Assembly: GCA_026214975.1 (NCBI GenBank)
Contig: CM047810.1
Span: forward strand, 94,690,316-94,754,315
Source of the DNA: Gentiana macrophylla
Taxonomy: Eukaryota; Streptophyta; Magnoliopsida; Gentianales; Gentianaceae
Direction of reading: 5' to 3'
Length of the DNA: 64,000 bases
In this document: positions 1 to 11,247 of the stretch, in pieces
Position numbering within the stretch: the stretch's first letter is position 1
Layout of the letters: each line of letters opens with the position of its first letter
The notes under the pieces: generated by a model
Told to the model about the DNA's origin: nothing
Database searches by the model: none
The model's input: the letters and a program-made list of their open reading frames with translations, nothing else
Translations under genes and position numbers: made by a program

Positions 1-23
1 ACAGTGGCGAGATAACCCTACAT

Positions 24-660
24 TTGGAGGATGAGAGTGTAAAGTTCAATGTGGGCAATGCAGTGAAGCACGCGTCCAGTGACACTTGTTTAGCTATTGA
101 GGACGATTTCACTGATGAGTATGATGAACAAGTGTTCATGGGCGGTTGGGATGAGGAAGAATTCAATAAACAATCACGCAACTTGGTGATGAGGAGTGGA
201 AGAATTTTTAGAAGAGATTGAGAAGGAGGAAAATGAAAGTTACGATTACCAGGAGATGGTAAGAAAGAAAATGAGGAAGAGGCATGGTGACATGGCCAGA
301 TTTGCAAAAGGGATGAAACCCTGTCTGGCTTTGGGAGGCCATGATGCTTGAGTGAGCCCTTATGATAAGCTTGGAGATCTGGAGCTTAAGGGCGATAAAT
401 TAAGACCAAGTGTGGAGGAGCCACCGTCAGATTTAGTGTTGAAACCCTTGCCTCAACACTTGAAATACATTTTTCTCGAGGGGACGGTGATAAGCTCCCT
501 TTGATTATTTCATCTAAGTTAGAACCAAAGGAGGAAGAAAAACTTATCAAAGTGTCAGCAAGATAATATCCTCGCTTTTGGTTGGCAAGTGGGAGATATA
601 AAGGGATAAGCCACGATATCTCAGTATGCACAAGATCGGGGATGTTGAGGATCGAAGAAA
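24..660 (+). pseudogene. gypsy pol, protease-to-RT linker remnant (element A)
   Basis: An acidic 65-residue frame (24-221) is followed, across frame changes, by a stretch at about 405-640 that reads PPSDLVLKPLPQHLKYIFL and then IISSKLEPKEEEKLIKV. This is the conserved linker before the reverse transcriptase in non-chromovirus plant gypsy elements. Stops at 221 and 350 and a shift near 490-560 break it. No protease DTG/DSG triad is visible, so the protease itself is probably off the left edge. Confidence 0.65.
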
Positions 661-1338
661 GTGCGACACCTCGAGAAGGCTAAACCTCACACATGCAGGA
701 GATCGTTAAGAAGGAAATCATCAAATTGCTTGACATGGGTATCATCTACCCAATAGCCGATAGTGAATGGGTGAGCCCCACTCAGGTGGTGCCAAAGAAA
801 GGAGGATCACCATCGAGAAGAATGAAAAGGGGGAAGAGATTGCCCTACGGCAAGTCACTTTGGTCTGAGTTTGCATCGATTACGAGAAGACTAAATGAGG
901 TAACTCTAAAAGACCACTTCCTTGCCATTCATTGACCAAACTCCTTGAGAGGCTTAGTGGCAAGCAATTTTATTGTTTTCTGGATGGCTATTCGTGATAC
1001 TTTCGATAGCTATCGACCCCAATCGATCAAGAAAAGACTACCTTCACTGTCCTCGTGCACCTTCGCCATCACGAAGAATGCCATTTGGTCTTTGCAACGC
1101 ACCGGCTACATTTCAAAGATGTATGCTGGCTATCTTTGATGGTTTAGTGGAGAAGGTGATGGAGATTTTTATGGATGACTTCTCTGTGTTCGGGACAAGT
1201 TTACCACTTTGCTTACACAATCTTGATAAAGTTTTGTCCCGGTGCATAGAGAAGGACTTAGTCTTAAATTGGGAGAAGTGCCACCGATGGTGGAAGAGGG
1301 AATTGTTCAGGACACAAAGTGTCCAAAGAAGGTATTGA
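660..1338 (+). pseudogene. gypsy reverse transcriptase remnant (element A)
   Basis: Frame 693-935 gives the RT N-terminus (MQEIVKKEIIKLLDMGIIYP, then WVSPTQVVPKKGG). Frame 973-1338 gives the palm with MPFGLCNAPATFQRCM and the catalytic box FMDDFSVFG (about 1168-1195), the F-x-DD form usual in plant gypsy elements. The block between 800 and 960, which should hold the rest of the fingers, is scrambled, and the two parts are in different frames. An enzyme that would copy element RNA in virus-like particles; here non-functional. Confidence 0.9.
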
Positions 1339-1339
1339 G

Positions 1340-1952
1340 GTCGACAAAGCGAAGGTAGAAGCTATTGAAAAATGACATACCCCAAAAATGCAAGAGAAGT
1401 AAGAGGATTCTTGGGTCATGTCGGCTTATAAGCGATTCATCAAAGACTTTTCTAAAATAGCCAAGCCTTTGTCATCTCTCTTAAGAGAAGATGTGAAGTT
1501 TATTTTCACCCTGAGTGTGAAAGAGCATTTAAAGAACTAAAAGACAAGTTGGTTACCTCGCCAATTCTTATAGCACCCGACTGAAAGCTCCCTTCGAGCT
1601 TATGTGTGATGCTTCTAATTATGCAGTCGGCGCGGTGCTAGGTCAGAGAGTGGACGGAAGGTTCCGACCCATCTACTACGCTAGTCACACTTTAAACCCA
1701 GCGTAAGTAAATTATGCAACAACCGAGAAGGAGTTGTTGGCGATGAGTTTTGCCATGGATAAATTTAAAGCTACTTGCTTGGGTCGGAGGTCACGGTCCG
1801 GGCCAGACCATTACGCATTGAAATATCTCATGAACAAGGCCGATGCCAAGCCTCGTTTGTTGAGATGGATCTTGATTTTACAAGAGTTTGATGTTCATAT
1901 CCGGGACAAGAAGGGTAGCGAGAATGTGGTAGCCGACCACATGTCTCGGTGA
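1340..1952 (+). pseudogene. gypsy RNase H remnant (element A)
   Basis: Residues visible across frames include the thumb/connection motif KRFIKDFSKIAKPL (about 1430-1472), the RNase H start FELMCDASNYAVGAVLGQR (about 1590-1650) with its first catalytic Asp, the TEKELLAM helix (about 1722-1745) and DHYALKYLM (about 1805-1835), ending at [13 protein letters not shown] (about 1914-1950). The single frame 1734-1952 covers the C-terminal half. Frameshifts near 1370, 1500 and 1580 inactivate it. It adjoins the integrase remnant, as expected in gypsy pol. Confidence 0.85.
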
Positions 1953-3340
1953 CCGGCGATCCTCAGGTAGAGTCGGATGAGATTGGAATCGATTTTCCAA
2001 CTAAGCAACTCATGACCATTGATGTGTGCGAGGTTGCTCATGCCCGTGCTGGAAAAGGTTCTCCTTGGTTTGCACCTTTTGCAAACTTCTTGAGCGGCAG
2101 ATATCTGGACCGACCGACATATCGCAAAAAGAAGAAATTCTTTTCGGATTTGAACTATTATGTGTGGGACGATCCCATTCTCTTCAAGCGTTGCAGGGAT
2201 GGATTGCTCCGTAGGTGTGTCCCCGAGTTCGACGGAGGGACATTATGGAGCAATGCCATGGTGGACTGTGGGAGGTCATTATGGAGTGGGAAGACTACTT
2301 GTGAGATTTTTTCATCCGGTTTCTCTTGCCAACAATTTTTAAGGATACAGAGAACTTTGTAAAGGGTGTGACCGGTGCCAACGCACCGTAAACTTTCTCG
2401 GCGAATGGACATGCCCTCCACCCCATCCAAGAATGCGAGGTTTTCGACGCGTATGGGGTATTGATTTCATGGGACCGTTTCCATCCTCGTATGGGAACAA
2501 GTACATTCTCAGTCTCAAGTCGACTACGTATCAAAGTGGGTGGAGGCGATAGCAACATCGCTGAACGACCACAAGGTGGTCAAGAACTTCTGAAGAAAAA
2601 TATTTTCACGCGGTTTGGTCGTCCATGAGCCCTCATCGGTGATTTAGGAACTCACTTTTGCAATACCCACTAGACAAGATTTTAGAACGATATGGGTAAA
2701 ACACAAAATCTGCTACCCCTATCACCCTCAGACGAGTGGACAAGTTGAAGTGAGTAACCAAGCTGAAGAGCATTCTTGAGAAGACGGTGAATTCTAATAG
2801 GGCGGATTTGGAGTTAGAAGCTGGATGATGTGCTCGGGCCTACAGGATGGCGACTTTCAAGACTCCTATTGGCACGTCTCCGTTTGAGATGGTTTATGGC
2901 AAGGCACGCCACCGCCAATCGAGCTTGAGCACGAGCATTACGGGCTATTAAATTCTTAATTTCGATAGCGATTATGCAGAGAAAAGCGATTATTGCGATT
3001 GCGAGAGCTTGATGAGTTCGACTCCAGGCCTACGAGCTCGAGAATCGATGAGAAAGGACTAAACTCGCTTCACGACAAGAAAATCAAGATTAGGGAATTC
3101 AAAGCGGGCGAGAGTGGGTTTCTTGTATAATACCAGGTTACATCTGTTTCTGGTAAGCTACGCGACCGTTGGTCCGCCCCTTTGAAATCTTTCGGTATTC
3201 CCTAGTGGAGCGATCGATTTGAAAGATAAGCGGGGCGGGTTGTTCGAGTAAATGGTCATCGGTTAAAACACTATATTGGTCAACAAAAGGCGACCGGTGG
3301 TTTTCTATCCGAATGATGTCCCTAGTCAAACCAAACTCCG
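1949..3340 (+). pseudogene. gypsy integrase remnant and pol C-terminus (element A)
   Basis: Frame 1949-2362 covers the post-RNase H tether and the zinc-binding N-terminal domain, degraded near 2230-2340. The catalytic core follows in pieces: GIDFMGPFPSSYGNKYIL (about 2458-2512, first Asp), the second Asp region near 2635-2660, and YHPQTSGQVEVSNQ (about 2719-2762) ahead of the catalytic Glu. FKTPIGTSPFEMVYG (about 2857-2901) and VNGHRLKHYIGQQ (about 3250-3290) mark the conserved C-terminal region. No chromodomain is seen. Stops and frameshifts occur throughout. Confidence 0.8.
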
Positions 3341-5147
3341 ATCCTTCGGCACCCGATGATTTACATCTCTGTGAGTTCTTTGATGATGTTGTGCTCCCGA
3401 TGTTGCACCTCGGCTTGAGAAACGAAACCTAAAAAGAAGAAGAGAAGAATCATAGAGTGCATAGTGAATCTGATACGAAGTTTGATGATATGGCCAAGAC
3501 GTTGGCGAGACTTTGTTCTGTGGTTTCTCGCCTATTGACCCGAGAAGGTCGAGAATAATTCCGGGATGAGGCTTCACCGCCTGACCCGGTTGAGTTTTTA
3601 TTGGTTAGTCGAGCTCCCGACTATAATTAAGCCCTACTAGGGGCGGTAACCTAGATATCTTTTTCTTTTTGTTTGTAGTTTATTTTTGCTTTGTTTCTCT
3701 TGTTGGTTGCTAATGTTTTCCACCTAGCAGTTTGAATATGGATCTCAGACTTGGGCGGTTGCCCACATCATGACCCTGTTTGTTTCTTTTTATTTCCTCA
3801 TGTACCCCAAAGATCTCTCGATATTACATTTGTGCACCACATTTCACATAGATTCGGTTATTATCAATTTTTGCATTGCTTCGCTTTGTTCCATGATATT
3901 GCCTTGTCTATCATCTTTTGTGCCCCTATCCCGAGGTACGTCTTGTTTTCCCCATGTGTCCAGGATATTTGCGATAGCGATTGAGCTTTCGGATGATATC
4001 GCTTTACGGTGGATGGTCCACGACTCATCGATTTCATCAAGCAATTACGAATCTGCTCCGACCACTTCCGAATTGCCTCCTTCGAATTACAACCAGCTAA
4101 GTTTTTCTTATTTTGCACATCTTTGAGGACATCATGTAACTTGAGTGTGGGGGGAGGGTTTATTGGTTTGTTTTACATGTTATCTAGTTTTGCTCCTTTG
4201 AAAAATTTGATAAAATTTTTGAAAATTTGTGAGTCCCGAGTAACTTCAATGACATGCGTGTTTTGTAATTTGGCACCTTTAATTGTTATCAGTAGTCATA
4301 TCATGTTCTAAGAATAGGTTTGGTAGATCAGATACTCACTTGAACCTCAGTACACGAACCTGTTAGATGAGGAACCAAAAATATAAAATAGTCTCCGGTT
4401 AGTTAAGGGATAGCCAATTCTAGCTGCAGATAACCACTTACTTAGCAATCGATGAAAGTTAAGAACTCGTACTATACTCACAGTTAGAATCTAAGTACCT
4501 TAGTGTCTTGAGAACCTTAAAAGTCTTGAATGTGTTAGAAATGATACTGACCGGAGTTTCCAAAGAGTTTGAAAAAAGAAGAAAAATTTTGAAAAATTAA
4601 ATTGCGGAGGTTGTTTATGACTATCACCTCGAGTCCACTTGATATCTTGCCCCAATTGGGGAGTGTGGTTTACCTTGACAAGATATAGGTTTGAGTGGTC
4701 TCGGGGTGATTTGCCTCTAAAGTAGGGAGAGTGTTATACTTTTGAGGCGCGACGATGGAAGAAAATATAGGCCTTTTGGAACTCGAGTCGAGTTGATCTA
4801 AACCCAGGTAGAGACTGAAAGGTATTTTCTTGGCACCAAGTAAAGGAATTTAAATGTGAGTTGGTTACTTTGTTCTTGATAAATTGTTTTTGTAGGGTAA
4901 GTCTTTGTGAGCAGAATCTAACTTCGTTTATTTAACCGGATGATCATTAGTGCTTGATTTAATACATCAAGAGAGGATCGGTGAAAGTTTAGCGGGTTCA
5001 ACACACACAATCACTGAGTGAGTTCGATTTGCTAGATACTAGCTTGATGTGAGCATGACTACATCTCGTGTCAAATTATGTGGGTTTTTGATAGTTTGTC
5101 GTTGTTTGTTTTGCTCGGGGACAAGCAAAAAGCTAAGTGTGGGGAGT
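3341..5147 (+). other. non-coding 3' region of element A with two purine-rich tracts
   Basis: No recognisable protein. Small frames at 3770-4126 and 4009-4311 resemble nothing I know. Two purine-rich tracts stand out: GTGTGGGGGGAGGG at about 4145-4158, and GTGTGGGGAG at 5137-5146, directly before the LTR. The second is the polypurine tract that primes plus-strand DNA. A paired tract inside the 3' region is typical of Athila-like elements, where an env-like frame lies between them. Here I find no convincing env-like frame. Confidence 0.6.
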
Positions 5148-6519
5148 TGTTTAGGGTATATTTTACTATATTTGGGCTTAATCCTAAACAATTTACCTTG
5201 TTTTTAAAGGAAATAGATGAGAAAAGCATGTTTTTAACCAATAAATTCATATAATGTTCATTGAGGGTTTATAATTTAATTAGGAGGAAATATTGGGATT
5301 AAATGTTATTTTGTTACACATTTTGTTATTATTATTACTCGATGACTTGGTGTAACAATAATTTTGTAGAAAATAAAGAAATGCAAGGGATATTATTTAT
5401 TGAGAAGATTTATGTCATTCAATCAAGGATTTGAAATAAAGGAGAAAATCGGATCGAAGATTTGAAGAATAAATCGGATCGAGCGAAAGAGTGGAGTGGG
5501 GAACACGCTTTCTGAAGCCGCAGTGTGAGCGTAGAGAAGTGGCACGCTTCGGTCGACCGAGCCGTTCTATTCGGTCGACCGAGCCAAGAGGTTCGGTCTA
5601 CCGAGGCTGCGCAAATTTAATTCGACGCGTTTTCTAGATCCTTCCTATGTCGGCCACAAACTCCTATATAAGCGACATCCATTCGAAAGAAAAGGACATC
5701 CGAAACATCGGAAAATTAGTATAGCAATTAGCAATAAATTAGATTCATAGATAGTCTTTCTTTTCTTTCAATTTCAATTCAAAGAAATAAGGATGTTTTT
5801 GAAGAAGATGAGTGGCTAAAGGCCGAGGCTAGAACCACCAATGTGAAGCCACCATCACCGAATAAACAAGGATTTTTGCATTTATTCGTTCTAGTAAGTT
5901 TTTTTGTTCTTCCTTCATGTTTTGAATTGTTTATGTGCAATGTGTATGACTATACTTGTGTTGCATCTTTGATTGAATTTAGACATACGATAGTTGATAA
6001 ATTCATAGATTGCCGTGAAGGAGAGTGATAATATTTCTTCTAACAAACGAAAGTTGAGGAGAATATTGTTAGATTAGGATTTTATATCCATATCTTTGTT
6101 CCGTAAATTCGTTAGTTGCATCGAGAGGTGGACTAGTTAACGGTGTTAAATCGAGAGAGGAAACGCCTTTTTAGTAGATAATAATCCAAGGCTTGCAAAC
6201 GAATGTGCGTCTTTCTTGTTAATTTCGGTGGGGTGGTGGATCAACGGTGCTTCTAGTTGTTTAATTATACTTGTTACGGAAAGATTTGTTACGTGCTAGT
6301 TTTTACTTTCAATTTTCAAACTCTTTGTTTTATTGTTTTTTAATCCAAGATCGTAGTCATCAACCTTACAAAAGAAATCGAAAGCCATAACACTATTTTC
6401 GTACAAGTCCCTGTGGATACAACCCGGTTTCATCACTATAGCTGCGAACCTTCGCACTTGGGGTTGACCTCGGTTTTATTTATTATATTTTATCACTGCT
6501 TTGCATAAAACCGCAAACA
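5148..6519 (+). repeat. 3' LTR of gypsy element A
   Basis: Starts TGTTTAGGG right after the polypurine tract. The proposed end is the AAACA at 6515-6519, which makes a 5-bp terminal inverted repeat (TGTTT..AAACA) and coincides with the point where the opposite-strand gag of element B resumes. Length 1372 bp. It includes the plant-gypsy signature TCCCTGTGGATACAACCC near the 3' end (about 6408-6425). The partner LTR is off window, so the right boundary is inferred. The expected target duplication is TGGAG (6520-6524). Confidence 0.7.
5548..5607 (+). repeat. three 16-bp palindromic copies at exact 22-bp spacing in LTR
   Basis: TTCGGTCGACCGAGCC at 5548, an identical copy at 5570 and TTCGGTCTACCGAGGC at 5592. 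Each core, CTCGGTCGACCGAG or its variant, is self-complementary. The copies sit in the U3/R part of the LTR, upstream of the TATATAAG at about 5664. They could be transcription-factor sites or hairpins in the RNA. Confidence 0.85.
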
Positions 6520-7290
6520 TGGAGCAGTATGTCCAATCACACCACAAACTTCACAAGGCACTTCTACATAGCTCAAAGCACTCACATTCATTTTATCAAA
6601 TTTAGAGCTAAGAGCGTCTATTTTAGCAGAAATAAGGGTCAAAGTGTCTACCTCATACTTACCTGCCTCCTTTTTTGAAGTGTTGGGCATTTTGTTTCCA
6701 GACCACATGGAGCTGTTTGTTGCCATATCTTCAATCAGATTGTATGCATCATCAGGATATTTGTTATGAAGTGCACCTCCTACCGCAACATCTATATCCA
6801 TTATATCTCTATAATCCAGCCCATTATAGAAGGTCTGCACTAATTGCCATTTCTCCAACCCGTGGTGAGGACAGTTTCTCAGCATTTCTTTAAACCTCTC
6901 CCAAGCTTCATAAAGGGATTCATTTGATTGTGTGAAGCTTGTAATATGATTCCGCAACTGAACTGTCTTAAAGGGAGGGAAATACTTGGCTAAAAACGCC
7001 TGAGAGAGTTGATCCCAAGTAGTCACTGTGCCTGGTGGTATGGAGTGGTACCAGGCTCTTGCCTTATCTCTCAGGGAAAACTTGAACAACATGGTTCTGA
7101 TCTGATCTGAAGTGATGTTGTTCACTATGAGGGTATCACAATATTCGAGGAAGACCTTTAGATGCAGATTAGGGTCTTCTGTAGGCGACCCCCCAAATGA
7201 ATTTTGTTGAATCATCTCGAATCGCCTCGAAGTTGTTTGCGGCTATAATAGGTTGCACAACCCCGATCAGAAACCTTGTGCAAAGAGGGC
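6493..7290 (-). pseudogene. gypsy Gag remnant (element B)
   Basis: The minus frame 7215-6493 begins near MIQQNSFGGSPTEDPNLHL and contains the retrotransposon gag domain (Retrotrans_gag family): SLRDKARAWYHSIPPG, then FLAKYFPPFKT, ESLYEAWERFKEML and LVQTFYNGL. A partial zinc knuckle follows (CEVCGVIGH). Upstream, after a frameshift at about 7217, reads VVQPIIAANNFEAIRD, the usual sequence just before this domain, so the original protein began further right. Beyond 6520 the frame crosses into the LTR of element A, so the knuckle is cut at the insertion point. It would package element RNA in particles. Confidence 0.88.
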
Positions 7291-7566
7291 ACCGAGTAGT
7301 AATCCTTCAAGGTCCTATTATTGTTCGCACCATCTCTCTCTGTTTTGGACTTAGTTTCTTCTTGCTCGGTTCCGGCTAAACAATCTTCTCCTCCTTGTGA
7401 AAAGTTCTCTCGATTTCAGGATCTAACTCAAAGAGATTGTCGAATTTGATATTTTCGCATAAACAAGAAGAGAGAGAAACAAAAGGATAACACTACCTAC
7501 TAACAATTAAAATAAAAATGTCTAGTCTAAAAAAATTAACAACCGGCTCGATGTTGGCACTCAAGT

Positions 7567-7581
7567 CCCGGCAACGGCGCC
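7567..7581 (-). other. primer binding site, tRNA-Asp (element B)
   Basis: The minus strand reads GGCGCCGTTGCCGGG a few bases inside the LTR end. This is complementary to the 3' end of plant tRNA-Asp (..CCCGGCAACGGCGCC), and such primer sites are used by Tat/Athila elements. The base before GGCGCC is A instead of the expected T. Confidence 0.85.
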
Positions 7582-7588
7582 TAAAACT

Positions 7589-8986
7589 TGTTGTGTGATT
7601 TTCACTTTAATCACTAAATGCTACCGCAAGCGCACGGCTTATCGAGTAGTACTTAGGATGTCGATCCCACAGGGACTTGGGACAATCACCGAATAGTTAT
7701 CAATTTATATTAGCTAAACTGATCAAATTTTGGTGCTTTGAGTAATAAAATAACTAAAAACAAAGGTCCTATTTAAACTCAACACAAGTCCAAGAAATTA
7801 CTAGAGATCAAGTTGTAAGAACTTCTAGGATGTCGGATTACCACGGTAGCAAATATATGACTTTTACAACGACATTTCCATTTACTATGAATATTTACTT
7901 ATGTTGACGAATAATCAAAAGTGATTAACAATATTCTTTCGAACTACTATTAATCGTGCCTAAATTAATATTAAATCCGATTTCTCGCTCATTAAATCAA
8001 TTTAGACCCATTAAAACATCATTATTCATATTGTCACAAGAAATTTCAATCAACTTTCGCTCTCATGAATTTTATTGATTGAAATTAGGGTTCTAACCTA
8101 TCAATTAGATTTCACCTTTCAGTCCATCACCTAATTGATAATAAATTCTTCATATAAATCTATGGAAATTCATCTTTCGATCCATCAATCCATAAATTCA
8201 TACGAAATAGCACACCAAAATCAATACACAAGCATATTGATTCATAATAATAGGAAAGATCGAATCTTTAACTCATATATTCATTTACCGGGCTCTCCTA
8301 ATCCTAGAAACTGATATCTACCCACGTTCCATATCAAGATTCCAAGATTCAATCATAGAATACATACTTTGACAAGAAAAATAAATAAATAAAGAAAAGG
8401 AGAAAATGAAGAGAAAGAAACCGTCAAAGTATTGCATAAATAATCAAACCTCGAAAAAGCTTTGTTCTTGAATTTCTTGAACCTAAAATCCTTGTTCTTG
8501 GGGATGGGAGAAGATGATGAAGAAAAGAGGAAAAAGTCGACTCAAAATCTGATGGGGAGGCGTGAATCCTCAATTGTATCCCTTGGGGAATTAAAAAAAA
8601 GGGATAATTACATAATTTAATAAGTTTCCATAATTAATTTAATCAAGAAAATCTCTAAAATCAAATATCTATCAATCTTGGACTCTTCTAGTGTGTGGGC
8701 TCCTCATTGTCAATGAAAAACACGCCAATTTGAAGGAAAATACGTTGGTGAATGTTTCCACCAATCAGAACATTTCGTTGGCCAGGATCAGATTTCTGGA
8801 AACTGTCACACCCTGGGTGTGACAGAGGCTGATTTTTCAATTCTTCCATTTTAGCTCCGTTTTTGGGCCTTTTTCTTCTAATCTCGAACAATGCTGCAAT
8901 AATTCAAAAATGCGCAGTAATCTAGCCCAAAAAGGATAAAAACATCGCAAAATAACAACACACGACACCAAATTGAGTCCAAAACA
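7589..8986 (-). repeat. 5' LTR of gypsy element B
   Basis: On the minus strand it starts TGTTTTGGACTC and ends ..CACACAACA just before the primer site, a 4-bp terminal inverted repeat (TGTT..AACA) and 1398 bp long. Near its 3' end it carries TCCCTGTGGGATCGACATCC, the same signature as in LTR A. The outer end (8986) is inferred from the TGTT match, because no second copy is in the window. No long frame is conserved inside. Confidence 0.65.
8803..8825. repeat. perfect 23-bp palindrome in LTR of element B
   Basis: CTGTCACACCC, one T, then GGGTGTGACAG: 11-bp arms without a mismatch. It lies in the U3 side of the minus-strand LTR, about 160 bp from the LTR start. It may be a transcription-factor dyad or a hairpin. 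Confidence 0.95.
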
Positions 8987-9455
8987 TCTAGAATTATTTG
9001 ACTTTTTAGGAACTTATCAGAAGGCATGTTGCCAGGGTGGCACTCTGCGTACCGATCCGGATCACAAGCCACGAGGATGTGTCGACCATCGGCGCCCACC
9101 CGCCCTATCGCGATCCCGGTATGTCACCTAGTACACAATAAGACTCGCAAGTGTCGAGCAGAGGACGCCAGGTGAAGACCCGCTCTTGTGTCTTGATCCT
9201 CTCATTCCAACCTTGCATCTTCTCCACGATCTATTTAAATTGGAGCTCATCCTCATTCAGCTCCGTCGTCTTTATAGGGGACACATTAGCCGATTTTGCC
9301 CCGAACTTGTAGATCGGCCAATCAACCCGGGACTATAACCGGAGGCACCATTTGCTCCATTCCCTTACCTTCTCAGAGAGCGAAGAAAACAATTTCACCT
9401 TCTTGGATGGGCGCCTCGTCGTAATCTACCCTCGTTTACTCTCGACGAATATGTC
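8987..9455 (-). pseudogene. Tat-lineage antisense frame, C-terminal piece
   Basis: Read on the minus strand across frame breaks: RPSKKVKLFSSL and EWSKWCLRL (about 9400-9330), then FKQIVEKMQGW-like text broken by a stop, IKTQERVFTWRPLLDTCESY (about 9200-9140), and the open frame 9099-8878 at the end. The pattern resembles the plant 'putative gypsy type transposon' family (Pfam PF04195), in which a W-rich KGWKxRFFF-like segment follows the first block. The first block is at 18711-19200, separated from this piece by the copia insertion. Order and strand match if the copia is removed. Confidence 0.55.
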
Positions 9456-9460
9456 GAAAT
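9456..9460. repeat. target site duplication GAAAT (left) of copia element
   Basis: GAAAT directly before the 5' LTR, repeated at 18706-18710 directly after the 3' LTR. Confidence 0.95.
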
Positions 9461-11247
9461 TGTTAGGTGTAGTGCCCGAAAGACAATTATCTAATTGTTT
9501 TAAGACAGATTTAATAATTCATCTTATTATATGTATTCATGCTTATAATTAAGACACTATTGAAAACCCTAAGTACCTCATTTATGTAATCACATAACTC
9601 AGTGTATGGCTATACACAAAAGGATTGAGTTAGTGAGATGTACTTAAAATTAACTTAGTCCGTAGTGTTTATTAATCTGAGTACGGGTCTCATGATTAAT
9701 TTGCTAATAATGCGCCCAGAACACTTTAGGTGTGACGAGTCTTATCCGGATTATCGGTAATAGGGTACCTAGTGGGGGCATTTATATATGATGATAATCA
9801 TATAGGGTCGGACCGATTTGATTTGAGTTCTCGATATAATTCCGTAATCGAAGTCTTATCGAATCACAAGATGATCATATATGGATTAATCTCAATCTGA
9901 GGTGATCACGCATAACCGCTTAGACTAGGGTAGAGTTTGATGTGTTAGTAAGGATCACTTCGTAGTATGTGGTCCAACACTTCTCGTTGGCTCTATTTTA
10001 GAATGAGTGAGTAGTCTGTGCTATCACAGATAAGGATTCCATTCCTTCCCTCGGGAAGTAGACAAACAGTTCCCTTATTTGTTAATCCTAGAAACTGATC
10101 GATCCGCGAAGTTCATATTATATTAGTTATGAACTAATTGATCACTAGGGGGTTATTGGTAAATAATGATAAGAGGTTTCGAGAAGGGTCTACGGAGATA
10201 TCCCGAATCGAAACGAACAGTCTATGGAGGATTTATCCGTATGTAATGATTATATCAGTGGACGCTTTCGACTCATAGTTGAGTGTAAGTTATCTATATT
10301 CGATAGAGTTCAGTTTCGGGTTTATGGTGGTGTAATCCCGGAATTAATAGATTGAATATTATTGTTCGGTCTGACGGATAATATTATTTAATTTATTGTA
10401 GCTACTGAATATGGGTCCATAGTCCCCGACGTGGCTCCTAATATAGCATATTTGTTTTCTCATCGTTTCACCTCGATCATAATTAAATAGTTGGATTGGA
10501 CTATTTAATTGATATGTGGATTAATTATTTAGTTGGACTAGATAATTAAATACCTGAAAAAGACATTTTTCGTGGACACGGCCCAAATTAGTGTGTTGAC
10601 TTCTTGACCTAATTGGTCAAGAAGAAAGTGGCGTGTGATGCTTGGTTGATTATCAAGAAATTTGTTTTCTTGATAATTATATGATACAAGTGATTAAATT
10701 ATTTATTTGTTAAATAATTTAAGGAAAAAAAAAATTATATATCCTTATTAATTTGGGAATATTCTAGATTTATCTTTTAAGGCAAAGGATTATTTTAATT
10801 GATTTTGTATTAATTAAATAATGCCTTGGAGGCTAGGATTTCTCTCCTATATAAAGAGAGTACTCCCAAGCCAAATCACACACAGACATACACGCATATT
10901 TGCAAGTATTATAGCTTAGAATTTTCGGCTTCAACACTAGGGTTTCGAGTTGGGATAATCCTCGGGATTATTCCGGCAGCATATCGAGGAGGTCCGGCGG
11001 CTTGAAACACCATCCACCTTGTGTTGTTTGGAGACACGTTGGAAGACCGTGGCTTCTCATATAGCTTGGATCTTGGATTGAAGATTGTTCTTGGAGTTTA
11101 TTCACCATAAAGCGTAAGCAATCTAACCCCTCATAGGTTAGATCTATTATATTTATGTATTTTGGTTGACTAGATCTAGATCTTATTCTTTCTGTCACAA
11201 CGTGATCGGGTGGATCTATGATCCATCCAGTGATATTACATCCTACA
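9461..11247 (+). repeat. 5' LTR of copia-like element
   Basis: Near-identical along its length to 16919-18705, with scattered substitutions and small indels. TATATAAAG at 10848-10856 is a good TATA box, so R probably starts near 10880. Its 3' end is duplicated in tandem (see 11173-11355). Confidence 0.93.
10600..10624. repeat. hairpin in copia LTR, conserved in both copies
   Basis: CTTCTTGACC, loop TAATT, GGTCAAGAAG: perfect 10-bp arms. A second hairpin follows at about 10650-10677, with arms TTATCAAGAAA and TTTCTTGATAA. The first is unchanged in the 3' LTR (about 18056-18080); the second is slightly mutated there. Confidence 0.85.

Larger units (their letters stand above)
1..6519 (+). mobile_element. 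Ty3/gypsy element A (Athila/Tat-type), pol to 3' LTR, 5' part off window
   Basis: Decayed plus-strand gypsy retrotransposon. Order seen: protease-reverse transcriptase linker, reverse transcriptase, RNase H, integrase, a 1.8 kb non-coding tract, a polypurine tract and an LTR. Reverse transcriptase before integrase marks it as Ty3/gypsy, and the long non-coding 3' tract with two purine runs fits Athila/Tat lineages. All domains are split by stops and frameshifts, so it is dead. Beyond 6519 the sequence becomes the gag of an oppositely oriented element (B), so A appears inserted into B. Its 5' LTR, gag and protease lie left of the window. Confidence 0.85.
6520..8986 (-). mobile_element. Ty3/gypsy element B fragment (5' LTR, PBS, gag), minus strand
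   Basis: Read on the minus strand: LTR (8986-7589), primer binding site (7581-7567), leader, gag (to 6520), then interrupted by element A. The rest of B should lie left of the window. The gag type and tRNA-Asp primer fit the non-chromovirus gypsy lineages (Tat/Athila). Its right flank is the left part of a Tat-type antisense frame, so B probably inserted into that older element. Confidence 0.75.

Noticed and set aside
386..631. 81-codon minus-strand frame
   Set aside because: It is the shadow of the plus-strand gypsy pol linker, which has recognisable motifs in the other direction.
3770..4311. env-like gene in element A
   Set aside because: Frames are short, without a signal peptide, transmembrane pair or coiled coil. 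Position fits, sequence does not.
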